From: Tetranychus cinnabarinus
Lineage: Eukaryota; Arthropoda; Arachnida; Trombidiformes; Tetranychidae
Direction: 5' to 3'
Assembly (NCBI GenBank): GCA_022266195.1
Contig: WHVY01000005.1
Coordinates: forward strand, 4,588,001 to 4,652,000
DNA: 64,000 bases
This document shows, piece after piece, positions 24,001 through 34,369 of this stretch (within the stretch, counting starts at the first letter, position 1; each line of letters opens with the position of its first letter). The position numbers and the translations under genes were made by a program. Below the pieces are notes generated by a model that saw only the letters and a list, made by a program, of their open reading frames with translations, was not told where the DNA came from and did no database searches.

Positions 24001-27000
24001 AGGATAATGGGTTATGCGATTAGAGGTTGTCATAATATTCTAAGCGTTGTCCATACAAAGAAAGAGATCATTCAACAGTTATTACTGGCAATGAGTGGAT
24101 CAACAAGTAAATTGAAAAAAAGCAAGGACAATTTATCACAGTAAATCAATTTCAAGAGAACAAAGAGTAATTTAAATATCCTAAAAATTAAAAAAAATCT
24201 ACCTCTCATTCGATCTACGGGTTGCATACGGTTTACCCTTGATAGTTGAAGAGATAGGACTGCTAAAAGAATCGTTAGAATTGGTTTTAGTTTTGTTAAG
24301 AATACTAGATGAACGTCTAGTACGACATCCAGTCTCAATAATAGGGGTAGTATCACTTTTATGATTTACGCTAGAACGATTAGAATTAGTCACTGGAGAA
24401 GCTGATGAAGATAAGGAAGCTGATCGAGGAGATTTCGAAGGTCGAGATTTACGAGGAGTTTGCACGCTCTTCTGAGCAACATTGTTTGGAGGAGACACAG
24501 TAGGGCTGTTTGTAAACCGACGGGTGCGATTTCTAGGTCTCGTAGACATTTTTGGAGTCTCATTCAAAATAGGTTTTTGCTTATTTGCACTCTCAGAATT
24601 TAGATTGCTTTTAGATTTACGAGTTGTGACGCCAGGGGTTGTTTTAGGTGTACTCGCCCCGCCGGTTTGAGCAGTCTTGCTGGATTTAGAGGAGGATCGG
24701 CTTATTTTACTACGATTATTAACCTGACAAGCTTCTTCTCTCGACATGGCTAAGATATCATCTTGGTCACTATCACTTCCATTGGTAGCTCTTTCTTCTT
24801 CTTCTTTTAAAGATTTAAGATGTCCAAGTTCCCATTCTTTTTTATGAGCTTCAATTTCCTCCTAAAAACAAATGATAGAGTTTTGATGATTAATGTTCCA
24901 AAACGAAAATCTGACAAACGCGATAAATCTTACCTCAGCTTGTTTAAGCTGCTCTGTAGTGATAGGCTCTTGAATCGATTCCAAAAATTGCATTGCATAA
25001 CGCTCAATAGGAGTCAACTGAAAATTTAAAGAATTGTTAGCATGATTCATTGTTTATGAAAAACTAAAAAGTGCGTATGATAAAATACCTGTTCAATGAG
25101 CCTTTCAAACTCTTCTTCTGCTGGAGATTTTTCATCATTCTTCTCTTGTTCCACGTCGAGAGGGATAGATTCATCAAACTCTGCGTATTCCGCTGCAGCT
25201 TCAGCTCTAGCTGTTCGAGCTGCCGCAACATCAGAAGCTTCTTCAGCAGTTCCTAAAGCCTGTTCTAATTGAGCAATCACTTGATTATTCTCCTCTGGAA
25301 TAGGAGTTTTCCTTTCTTCCACTGCACTTGACGGCAAAGATGACTTGTTTTCAGATTGTGCTTCCGTTACATCGACACCAAAAAGATCACTGATGCTATC
25401 TTTCTTGAAAAAGGCTGTGGTAAAGTTACCACCTTCAATAGCAACATCTCCAAGGAGGCGCTTTTGTTTGGCTTTTTTCAAAATATTTTCTTCCACAGTA
25501 CTCTCACTAATTAACCTATTTTAAATGAAATGCAAATAAAGTATTAATTTGATTTTTTCTGATAAATGAAAGTTGAATGATTTAACAAACCTGTAAATAT
25601 GGACATCTCTAGTTTGACCGATGCGATGACATCTGTCTTGAGCTTGTGCATCCATGGTTGGATTCCAATCGCTATCATAAAATATCACAGTATCAGCTCC
25701 AGTCAAGTTGACACCAACCCCACCCGAACGAGTAGAGAGGATGAAGCAAAATATTCTTTTATCGGCATTGAACCTTTCCATCAAGGCTTGTCTCTGTTCA
25801 ATCTTTGTCGAACCATCCAATCTAAGGTAGGTGTGCCCATGATAATTGAGAAATTGCTCGAAAATGTCCAACATTCGAGACATCTGAGTGAAAATTAAAG
25901 CCCGGTGGCCTCCTTTTTTCAATTCGAATAGTAGTTCGTCTAGTTTTTGAAGCTTACCACAATCATATTGAATCAGCCTCAATTCAGGAAACTGTGTTCT
26001 GAAATTTGAGATTATTGGATGCAGGAAATTGCATCTAGGAGTAAGTTCTTTACGCAGATCTTCAATCATATTTAATTCAGCCTGAATTTTCCAAGGTTTT
26101 GTATGAGAAACGTGCATTTGAATCTGAGGTGCAGAAACTCTCGGCACGAGGAAAACATATCTTTTGAGGATATCTTTGAGATCAGAAGTGAGGTCTTCAG
26201 GAGTCTTCAAATTGTTTGTTAAAAAATCAGTGTAATAGAAAAAATCTCTAGGGCGATGATCACGTTTTTGATTGTGCATACAATGGAAATAACCTTGTCC
26301 AGTACTGAAAACAGAACTTCCTACTCTTGGCTGTGTACAAATTTGACTTGGATGGTTTGTGATTGTAGACATTTGAATAAGATCAGGAGCATAAAGAGCT
26401 GTAGCTGAGCAACGGCGGTGATTAATCCTTGCAATTCTTTTAAGTTTTTCTCTTCTTTCAGCAAGTCTTCTGTCACTAACGATCTTTGTTTGACTTTCTG
26501 GAGATGAATCAGTTTTCTCACTTGAATTATCACCTAGAAAGAAAAAAGCATAAATACAATGTATAATAGTTTGCTGACCTAGTGTGTAATAATTGGTACA
26601 CCTAAGTGGATTGTGAATCAGATTAATCTAAGAGAAACACTTAATGTATCCATTCACATAGAGAAAGAATCAATCGAGTGCTCTCTAACATAAAATAGGG
26701 AATATGAAACTGATTGACTACAAAAAGCATGATAGTTAAATCTGATTGTCTTTACTGAAAGGAGAGCTAAAGATTCAACAAAATACTATAATTACATAGA
26801 AATACGAGAAAAACTTACTATTTGATGGCTTTTCAATGAGATTTCTCATTGGGGATGAGTTTTGTGCAATATTTACATTACCAGGAATAACAATGGGTGA
26901 AGATGGATTTACCAATGAGGATTGAACAGGATTAACTAGAATATGTTGGCCAGTGGATGTTTGTAACAACTTTCCAATCGGTATTTTAACCCGTTGGTTA

Positions 27001-30000
27001 CCTAAAACACTCGATTGAACACCAGCAGGAAGAGATTTGGTTAATGTTAACTTTTTTACAATGCTACCAGGAGTGGTTCCACTCATGCTTAATTGTGAAC
27101 TGTTGTCCGTCACAATTACACCTGAGCTACCTATTGTTGTACTAGTTCTGAGAGGAGTAAACGCTGAGTTGTTTGGAGCAGATAATAAAAATAATCTAGG
27201 TCCTTGAATTGAGTTTGAATTAGCAGTCTGGGTTTGACCAGATCCTACTATCAAAGGAATATTATTAAAAGATTTAATTTGAACAGAAGGTAACGTCCTT
27301 GGTTGTAGCTGAAAACCTTTCTGTAGTTGCGGTGATTGAGATGTGATGGAAGATGCAGATGTTTTTATGTTGATACGAAGTTGTAGCTTTGCTTTAGGAA
27401 TCCTAGGAGGTGGCTCTGGAGATGAGTCGATTTCTTCTATTAGTTTAGGAGATGCTTGATATTCACTGATCCTATGCTGTGCTATTGCACTAAGAGATGA
27501 CGGGGGGACGGAATAATTCACAAACCGTAAATTTAGTGAGTCTAAATTAATATTTTCTAATGGATTATAATCTAAAGGTGTTGTCACTGCAGAAGCAGTA
27601 TTGTAAGTTAATCCTTCCATAGAGAAAGGAGAGGTAATTGGCCGCGGTTCAAACAAATTAGGATGATTGCATACTTTTCTCAGTTGCATCAGAACATTTA
27701 TCACACTAAGAAAATTGCCAGAGGCAAGAGTTTCTTTGGTTCTGTGGGAGAAATTGAAAATAGAATTAGTAAAATTAAGAATCTCGAATTTATTTAAAAA
27801 TTTGTAGCATCATCTGTGACCAATACTCTTATAGATAAGAAGTTCAGCGCATAAACTGGCATTTAATCTACGAGATTCTTTAGCACTCTTCTTAGAACAA
27901 ATTGTCTAAGAGAGTGACTCTAGTCTCGAATAAAAACATACTTAAAATGGCTTATTAGCGTTGAAGTGAAAAGGTTGGATTAAGAAAATTATAGTTATTG
28001 GAATTTAGAGACAGCTAAAAGCGCGATAAGAGTATTAGAATAAACGATTGTTGCTACCGAAAATTGATATAAGGTGAATAAACTTACTTGGCTAGACTCA
28101 TAAATTCTTCATATAAATATCTTTGTCTCTTGGAAAGACGAGTGGTAATCACATGTTCTATCTTCTTTGGTAACTGTTTTTCGACTTCATCCTTGATACG
28201 TCGTAACAAAAAAGGCCTCAATAATTTATGCAATCTTCTGATTAAACCTTCGTTATATTCGTGACTACCTTCAATCATACCAGTTACAGGATTGACAAAC
28301 CAATCTTTGAAATCTCGATGAGAAGCGAAAACATTTGGCATCAAAAAATGCATCAGAGACCAAAGTTCCATGAGATTATTTTGTAAAGGAGTTCCAGTAA
28401 GAAGAAGCCGACGAGATGAATTAAAATTTAACAGCATTTGCCATCTTAGAGATTTAAAGTTTTTGATATGTTGAGCTTCATCGAGAATAAGATATTTCCA
28501 TTTTTTCCTCCTAAAGGCTTGATGGTCTTGAATTACAAGTTTGTAAGAAGTTATGCAAACATGGAATTTATTTGGTTTAGTCCAACCCTGAAAATTAAAA
28601 AAAGAATGTTGATGAATGTGTGACCAGAAAACTTATTATAAGAACCTAGCGCATAAACAGCATTTAATCTACGAGTTGCTTTAGCACTTGCTCCAAAATA
28701 GCTCATTCAAAGAAGTGACTCTAAGCCTCGAATGAAAATTGATCTGAGTGAGACTAATTGATAAGAAAATTTCAACATAGGTCTAAAAAGCGGTGAATTA
28801 TTCAAAATCTCAAATTACCTGTCGCTTTGCTTTTCTTTCCTTTGGATTACCATAATATGTAAGTATTTTGAAAGCGGGACACCATTTCTTGAATTCCATT
28901 TCCCAATTGAGCATAACACTAGTTGGCACAACAATCAAATGAGGTCCCCAAATACCTTTTTCAACAGCTAAATGAGCTAATAATGAGATTGTTTGGATAG
29001 TTTTACCAAGGCCCATTTCATCGGCTAAGATTCCGTTTAACTTTTTTTCACACATAGCAACCAACCAATCTAGACCAATATGCTGATATTCTCTGAGTGT
29101 ATGTTTGAGAAGAAAAGGTACTTTGGTGACAACATTCGCTGTTGATAAGGTGAATCCTTTGGGTTTGATACTTTCAGCTCCAGCAGCTATATCATTAATA
29201 GCTTTATTGGGACCAGCCTCTTCTTCTTTGCCGTCTGAAACAATCTGTATGAAGGAGAAAGAGACAATGAACGACCTTGTACAACTAATTTTGGTTTCAT
29301 TACTCCTTACAAATAAAAGGAGAAATGACGTAGTAAGTAAATTTATCTCACCATTCGGAATAATCTCAAAAATCATTTGAATTTTTGAGTGAATAGGAAT
29401 GGTAGGATTATAATAAAAACGCAATTTAATATAAACTTACCTTAACAAGAGGTTTTTCATTACTTTCCGAATCACCGTCTAATAAGGATTCCATTCCAAG
29501 CTCTTCTGAGTCTGACTCTTCATTTGTCAAAATAGCGTCTTCATTTTCCGTATCATCATTGGAGTCAGCTTCATCATCACTTTCCCCAGTGCTTTCGTAG
29601 CCCTCTTCTCCGTCCGACATGACAGAACTTTCTAAAGCGGCTTTATACTTTTCACGCAAATCGTCGACAGACATATTTGCTTCATCTTCTAATTCTTTGA
29701 TTTCGGAAGAGTAATCGATATTCTTTTCTTGTTTCTCTTGTTCGGCGATTGTTTCTTCGTCATCTTCCTCTTCAGCTGATTCTATCTTATAATCTTCATC
29801 GTCTCGACTAGCCTGGCCATCAATATCGTTGACAGTTTTCACAGTTGATTGAGAATCTTTAACTTCGGATTGGTTACCCAAGACTTCGACAAGTGGCATA
29901 TTACTTTCTTTCTTGAGCAAGTCGAGTTCTTTCTTATTGCCTTCTGTCCCATATAATTCTTCATCCTTAGCGATTGTTTCTTCGTCATCGGATGCATCCA

Positions 30001-31489
30001 GTTGTTGTGGTTCAAAATCGATATCACCAGCAACACTGGTCTGCTTGGAGTCAACATTCATCTCAACTGTGGAGCAATTATCACTTCCTTCTTGGACTGA
30101 TACAGTCGTACTAATGGCTGGTTTGGATAAACCAGCAGCAAGCCAAGATGAAAATTTCTCGGTTTGATCAACAATAAAATTTAAATGTAAATCTAAAGCT
30201 TTCTTTCGCTTTTCTTCAAGCCTAGTTTGTTGACGATATTCAACAAGCTTTTCAACATTTGACCAGAAATTCCTAATCTCCCTTGAAATAGCGGTAGCTA
30301 TTCTCCTTAACCTCATTACTTCTTCTCTTTCTGCCTTTTCAGCCTGCATACATTTGTCTTGATGATACTTCATAACCATCCGAGCACACTTTTTGGCGGC
30401 GGTCTTTTTCCATTTCCTCTCTTGAGCGAAATCAGTGGCTAACCAAACCATTTCTTCTAATAGATAGTCCCAATGGGCTTTAGATCTAGGAGGTTCTTGT
30501 ACTTTAGGTAATCTCTTTGCTGACCAAAGACCTTCTTTCCTTAATTCAGCTATCCTACTCATAATAATGGCTTCTTGTTTAGCTCTAACGGCACCATCTT
30601 CAGATATGCCAATAAGGTTATCGAACACTGATGCTATGGAATGCTGCTTATTGGATTGTTTACGAGTGCTTATAGTTAAGTTAGACGTTGAAAGAGATGA
30701 GCTTGAAGTTGTACGTGAAGGAATAGTTGAAGTTTTGACCGCCAATGATGGTGTAGTTGATGTGATAGTAATGGATAAAGAGGTTGTCGGCAGATTCAAT
30801 GAGGTAACAGGTAAGGATGAGGCAGGGAGGGACTCACTTGTAGATATTAAGGAATTAGAAGTTACTGGTACTGATGCGACAGCAGGTGAAGTAGGTGCGC
30901 AAGACAAAGGTGAGGAGGGTATTGGAGTTGAGGGAGTTAAAGTAGCTGGCGGTGTTGGCACTGAAGAACCAGTTGTCACCACCAACGAAGATGTAGATGA
31001 AGGGCTTGATACAGTTGATGATGGTTTTAATGTTGAAAATGTTGAACTTAATGGCGCTGTTGATGAACGACTAGTGATGGCAGAGCTAGATGATGAAAAT
31101 GAAGCAGATGAGACAGGTAGCGTTGCAAAAGGTGAAACATGTGATGCAACTGCTGCTAATTCGGCTAAACTTATGATAGGAGTAGGTTTATTTGTGCCAC
31201 AGCTTACAGAATCCAGCGAGGTTTTGATAAGTTGAAGTTGCTCAAAATCTTGATCCGAATCAGCTACATTGTCTCTAAAATGTTGTAAAAGAGCAACTGT
31301 CGGCGGTCTCTTACGCCAGCTATAGTAGTCCATAAAAGGTCCCTGTTGTTCGAGATAGAACAGCTCTAAAACGTGGTCAACGTACATTTCTCGGCGCCTT
31401 TGATATTCTTTCTCAAGGTACTCTAAAATAGTTGTTTCATCATACTTATTGGCATCTTTGTTGATCAGCGAATGATTAGCTGGTATCAT
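21083..31489 (-). CDS. dom: Domino/SRCAP/p400-type SWI2/SNF2 remodelling ATPase (long, SANT isoform)
   Basis: Exons 31489-29441, 29244-28819, 28587-28088, 27741-26819, 26533-25591, 25515-25089, 25017-24934, 24861-24724, 22856-21703, 21622-21359 and 21275-21083 join in frame to about 2,366 residues. Residues 325-400 form the HSA domain (HWDYLLEEMVWLATDF). An acidic tract (about 470-680) follows; then the helicase with DEMGLGKT, LILDEAQHIK and LLTGTPLQN. A roughly 300-residue insertion precedes the C-lobe (RLDGSTKIEQRQALMERF, RCHRIGQTRDVHIYR), the split-ATPase architecture of the INO80/SWR1 class. The C-terminal part has a conserved MPIWTPPTPPQDSNDLYIDY motif, a SANT-like region (EDWAILRVIQLYQEL, NWDLVSDSVNS) and a polyglutamine tract. 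The enzyme deposits H2A.Z in nucleosomes. The ATG lacks upstream in-frame evidence, so further 5' exons are possible. Confidence 0.93.
21485..21597 (-). repeat. Polyglutamine-coding CAG/CAA tract
   Basis: An interrupted (CAG/CAA) run on the minus strand encodes about 20 consecutive Gln followed by QPQQPQQPQQ-type repeats in the long-isoform C-terminus of the Domino-type protein. CAG and CAA are mixed, which limits slippage. Confidence 0.85.
24199..24861 (-). CDS. dom: Alternative terminal exon of the Domino-type gene (short, SANT-less isoform)
   Basis: The exon starting at 24861 can either splice out at 24724 (CAG|GTTAAT, phase 0) to the SANT-encoding exon at 22856, or be read through. Read-through gives a Ser/Thr/Arg-rich basic tail of about 174 residues ending at the TAG at 24199, for a protein of about 2,004 residues. 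The tail includes RKSKSNLNSES, TPRKSRPSKSPRS and GCRTRRSSSILN, likely disordered. The long-isoform join reads SREEACQ-VYIS, paralleling the SREDAY... segment of p400. Drosophila Domino likewise has A (SANT/polyQ) and B (distinct tail) isoforms with different complexes. An alternative exit at the end of this exon leaves the wrong phase for the SANT exon. Confidence 0.7.
   Translation of the reverse strand, partial: EEIEAHKKEWELGHLKSLKEEEERATNGSDSDQDDILAMSREEACQVNNRSKISRSSSKSSKTAQTGGASTPKTTPGVTTRKSKSNLNSESANKQKPILNETPKMSTRPRNRTRRFTNSPTVSPPNNVAQKSVQTPRKSRPSKSPRSASLSSSASPVTNSNRSSVNHKSDTTPIIETGCRTRRSSSILNKTKTNSNDSFSSPISSTIKGKPYATRRSNER
27812..27930 (-). ncRNA. Candidate H/ACA snoRNA in intron 3 (paralogue of the one in intron 2)
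   Basis: Host-sense strand. Lower stem CGAGA/TCTCG; pocket arms CTAGAGT and CTAAAGAA; upper stem CACTC/GAGTG then TCTTAGA/TCTAAGA (perfect); loop CAATTTGT. H box AGATTA is 14 nt from the pocket top. The 3' hairpin has GCCAGT/ATTGGT and TTCTTA/TAAGAG, then ACA plus three bases at 27817-27812. Compared with the intron 2 copy, the upper stem changed from CACTT/AAGTG to CACTC/GAGTG, a compensatory pair change, which supports a conserved RNA structure. Target unknown. Confidence 0.65.
28616..28732 (-). ncRNA. Candidate H/ACA snoRNA in intron 2 (paralogue of the one in intron 3)
   Basis: Host-sense strand. Lower stem CGAG/CTCG; pocket arms GCTTAGAGT and CTAAAGCAA; upper stem CACTT/AAGTG continuing into CTTTGAA/TTTGGAG with G-U pairs. 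Then H box AGATTA, 14 nt from the top of the pocket, and a 3' part with CTTATAATAAG ending at ACA plus three bases (28621-28616). About 117 nt. Pocket sequence TTAGAGT/CTAAAG and H-box context TAGATTAAATGC are shared with 27812-27930, while the loop sequence differs. Confidence 0.62.
29275..29406 (-). ncRNA. Candidate H/ACA snoRNA in intron 1 of the Domino-type gene
   Basis: On the host-sense strand the intron folds as a hairpin-H-hairpin-ACA unit. The 5' hairpin has lower stem ACCATTC/GAATGGT (29403-29397 with 29356-29350), an internal loop of 7 and 8 nt, and a 9-bp upper stem CTCAAAAAT/ATTTTTGAG. It is followed by H box AGATAA (29348-29343), 16 nt from the top of the loop. The 3' hairpin has CTCCTT/AAGGAG plus CATT/AATG, a weak lower stem, and ACA (29280-29278) followed by three bases. 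Length is about 132 nt. Seen by eye; no folding or covariance score was run. The guide target was not determined. Confidence 0.55.
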
Positions 31490-33173
31490 TTTTCGCAGCT
31501 CAAATTAGTCAGAAGATAATTTTCAACTTATAAAATATATCAATTGGAAGAAAAAAAGATGATTTAGATTGAAATAAATAAAACAGATTAATTTACTCCT
31601 TGTTCATTGCTAACAAATGAATCGCACAATTCTCAAAATGGCGGACAACTTCCTATGAAAGGCAACATCCTGTTCAATAATTAAGCAAAAATCGCTTATA
31701 CCGCCATCTGGTGAACAACAAATCTACAAAGTAGAAACACGTTTTTCTTCAGGATAAATCTAAAAGTAAAATATCCTTTTACGATTCAAACAACTCATTT
31801 TAGGCATCAAAATTCAATGAAATTAAGCCAATTAAATGGTCATTTTGTCAAATGGGCAACACGGTAATATCTTATTGGAAGACACAAGTAGATGGACACT
31901 GTTATCGGTACAGAAAATTCAGGAATCATAGTTGATGGGCAATAGTTACAAGAAAGGACAAATAACTAATCATTAAGAGTTAAGAGTTAACAAATTTAAA
32001 GACAATTAAGAGTTGATACATTTGTTAAACGTTTATCACAAAGAATAGGGAACACAATGATAAAGGAAACAGAGAGTCAACTTCCGATGTATATGAAAGA
32101 ACTGAAAATTGTGCTTGAAATTTATAGCTTTTTTCCCTGCTTTCCTCTCTCCTCAAATTATAAACACCTAGATGGCGACTCATATCCTGCATAATGATTC
32201 CTTATTTTAATTCAATTTTTAACACAATTTTTGTATTTCATTATCTTTTAATTAACATATTAATATCCATTAAATGATTAAAACAAAAAGCTTAATCTCC
32301 CACTTTATTTGTGCGTTAAAAGCAAGCAAAAACAGAATATTTAAATGTGCTAAAATCATATTAAAAAGCAACAATTCAATAAATCAACTCGGTAGTTAAT
32401 GTTAAGAAATCTGAGAAATTTTCCTCTCTTTGATTGTCTTGATTTCAATTTTTCAATCCTTAGTCTTGAGTCTTGGTCCGATCTCGATTAACCTAAACTA
32501 CAATTTAAAATGTTAGATCAAATCAATATTTCTAATCATAAGCCATTTCCAGCTTTGAAAAGCTACAATTTTGTAACAATCAATCGTAACCAGAATCTGG
32601 TTTCATTAAAAGCACATCAGAAGTAAATGTTATTTTTATGAGTTTAATTATTGATGAAGAGACAATTTAGAGACAAGAAAATGAAATTAAACTGATTGTA
32701 ATCATTCTGTACAATCATTTGAATTACAACGCAATAAAACAAAATCAATAAATAAGTAATTGTATTACAAGTATTGTTAAGTGAATCAGTTATACCAGTA
32801 ACTAAACAATCCCTAAGACAACACAATGAGATTGAACGGTTATTATGTTGAGTTAAATGTGTGTTTGTTGACGAGCAAAAGATGGAAGGGAAAAAAGGAG
32901 TTTTAATTACAAAGCTAATTAATTAACCTTGATTAACTCTTGGAGTGAGTTGAACCTTCAACAGTTGATCCATTGCCAGATACATGAATCAGCAAACAAT
33001 CTGGAAATTCATGAAACTGTTCAAACAACAACTCAACACTGGCTTTTCAATTAACAAAATAAAACCTTTTCATTTCAATTCCTTTGTTTGTCTCGGCTTT
33101 AACCAAAAACATTTTCACCGGTTTACAGTCTTTTTGGGTATTTAATGTGTTCAAAAGTGTCCATTCAATTGTA
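31490..33173. other. Intergenic, no gene recognised
   Basis: The region upstream of the Domino-type gene (31490-31900) is presumably promoter and 5'UTR. A duplicated AAGAGTTAAGAGTT motif lies near 31974-31990. No coding signal on either strand. Confidence 0.4.
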
Positions 33174-33859
33174 ATGGAATCACAGGATAAAAGCAAAGAT
33201 GAGGATAAATTCAATTCCATCACCATCGATGTAAATGAAACCAATAAGGTTTTGAATAAGGTTTGTGTTAATTGTTTTAAACCAACAAATAGCTTTTTCT
33301 TCCAACTTTTTGTGAAAAATGTTTATTCAGTTGATCAAGATAGTTAACAATTTACACTCTAAATGGACGTTTTAATGAACTTTTATCCAAATTTTTCAGG
33401 AAACTTCATCTGATGTAAAAAGCTTCACCCGAAAGTCAAAGTACAAAAAATCATCTTACATTGAGAATCGACATTTACGCGAAAAAAGAAGGCCCACAAA
33501 ATTTGCAATTGTTCAGGTAATGAAACAGTTCCAATCAATAAATTACATTGAAGAATTAAATCTAATTTTCTTTTTAGATTGACGAGAATGAAAATTGCTT
33601 GGAACCAACAATTGATTTGGATCCGACAACAATCAGCCAAGAAATCGCCAAATTTACCAAAGTAAGATCATTTTCCTTCCAAAATTGACAATTCAAACAA
33701 ACGCCTAAAATGATCGAGAAAAGTTTAGCTTTGAAAAATGCTTTCTTCTGGAAAATGTCGACTCGTTAAAAATCAAAATTAAGGCTAAATTGTTCAAATT
33801 GTGTTTTCTTTCAATCAAATTTTTCTTAGACTTTACAAGCAAATTCTCAGATCGATTGA
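33174..33859 (+). CDS. Small unrecognised four-exon gene (105 aa)
   Basis: Four exons (33174-33260, 33400-33516, 33578-33661, 33830-33859) join in a single frame, all introns phase 0, with good acceptors (TTTTTCAG, TTTTTAG, TTCTTAG) and donors GTAATG and GTAAGA; the first donor (GTTTGT) is weaker. The product is hydrophilic with no signal or membrane segment. An acidic N-terminus (MESQDKSKDEDKF) is followed by a basic centre (SFTRKSKYKKSSY, RHLREKRRPTKF) and an acidic C-terminus (IDENENCLEPTIDLDP). The basic block resembles a nuclear localisation or nucleic-acid-binding patch, but I recognise no family. No transcript evidence is available; the alternative is chance alignment of splice-like sites, which three phase-matched introns make less likely. 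Confidence 0.45.
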
Positions 33860-34369
33860 GACATGAGCTTCTCTTTAAAATAATGAGATCTGGTCGAGAT
33901 CGACATGAAAATTTTGCTTAAGAATGAGAATCTTGAGAATAAGAATTTTGTGAAAACCAGAATTTAAATTAGGAGACATTTCACTGGCATGGTGAAAAGA
34001 TCAATATAAGCTTTTTGATTACGTTTTGTCAGTTTCCACAGCATCAACTGAACAGGTGATCAATGAATGGGTTAATTGCTTGAATTGTTTCCATCGCAAT
34101 AACATTGAGTTGCAACGGCTTTTGCCTAATCATTTTCGCTGTTTCATTGTTTACAGATTTTCACGGCTACAACTACACAGGCCAACTAATTGGATGACAA
34201 TTGTAATTGCAATCAAATAAAGTATTGTAACCTTGTTGGACAGCGTTTTAACCATAAATGGAAACAAAGTGTTTACATGAGATTTGTTTTTACTAATAAA
34301 GATGAAATTCACAATTGTTACTAAAAAGACTTTGAGAAATTAATTTATTTCAAATTTGCACTCTGTTGA

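Noticed and set aside
26565..26690. Fourth H/ACA-like fold in intron 4 of the Domino-type gene (AGATTA with flanking stems AGAGA/TCTCT and CTGA/TCAG)
   Set aside because: No ACA follows the 3' stem and the 3' hairpin lacks a two-sided pocket, so it does not meet the standard used for the other three.
30567..31235. 222-codon plus-strand open frame
   Set aside because: It is the antisense shadow of the Ser/Thr/Pro-rich N-terminal exon of the Domino-type gene.
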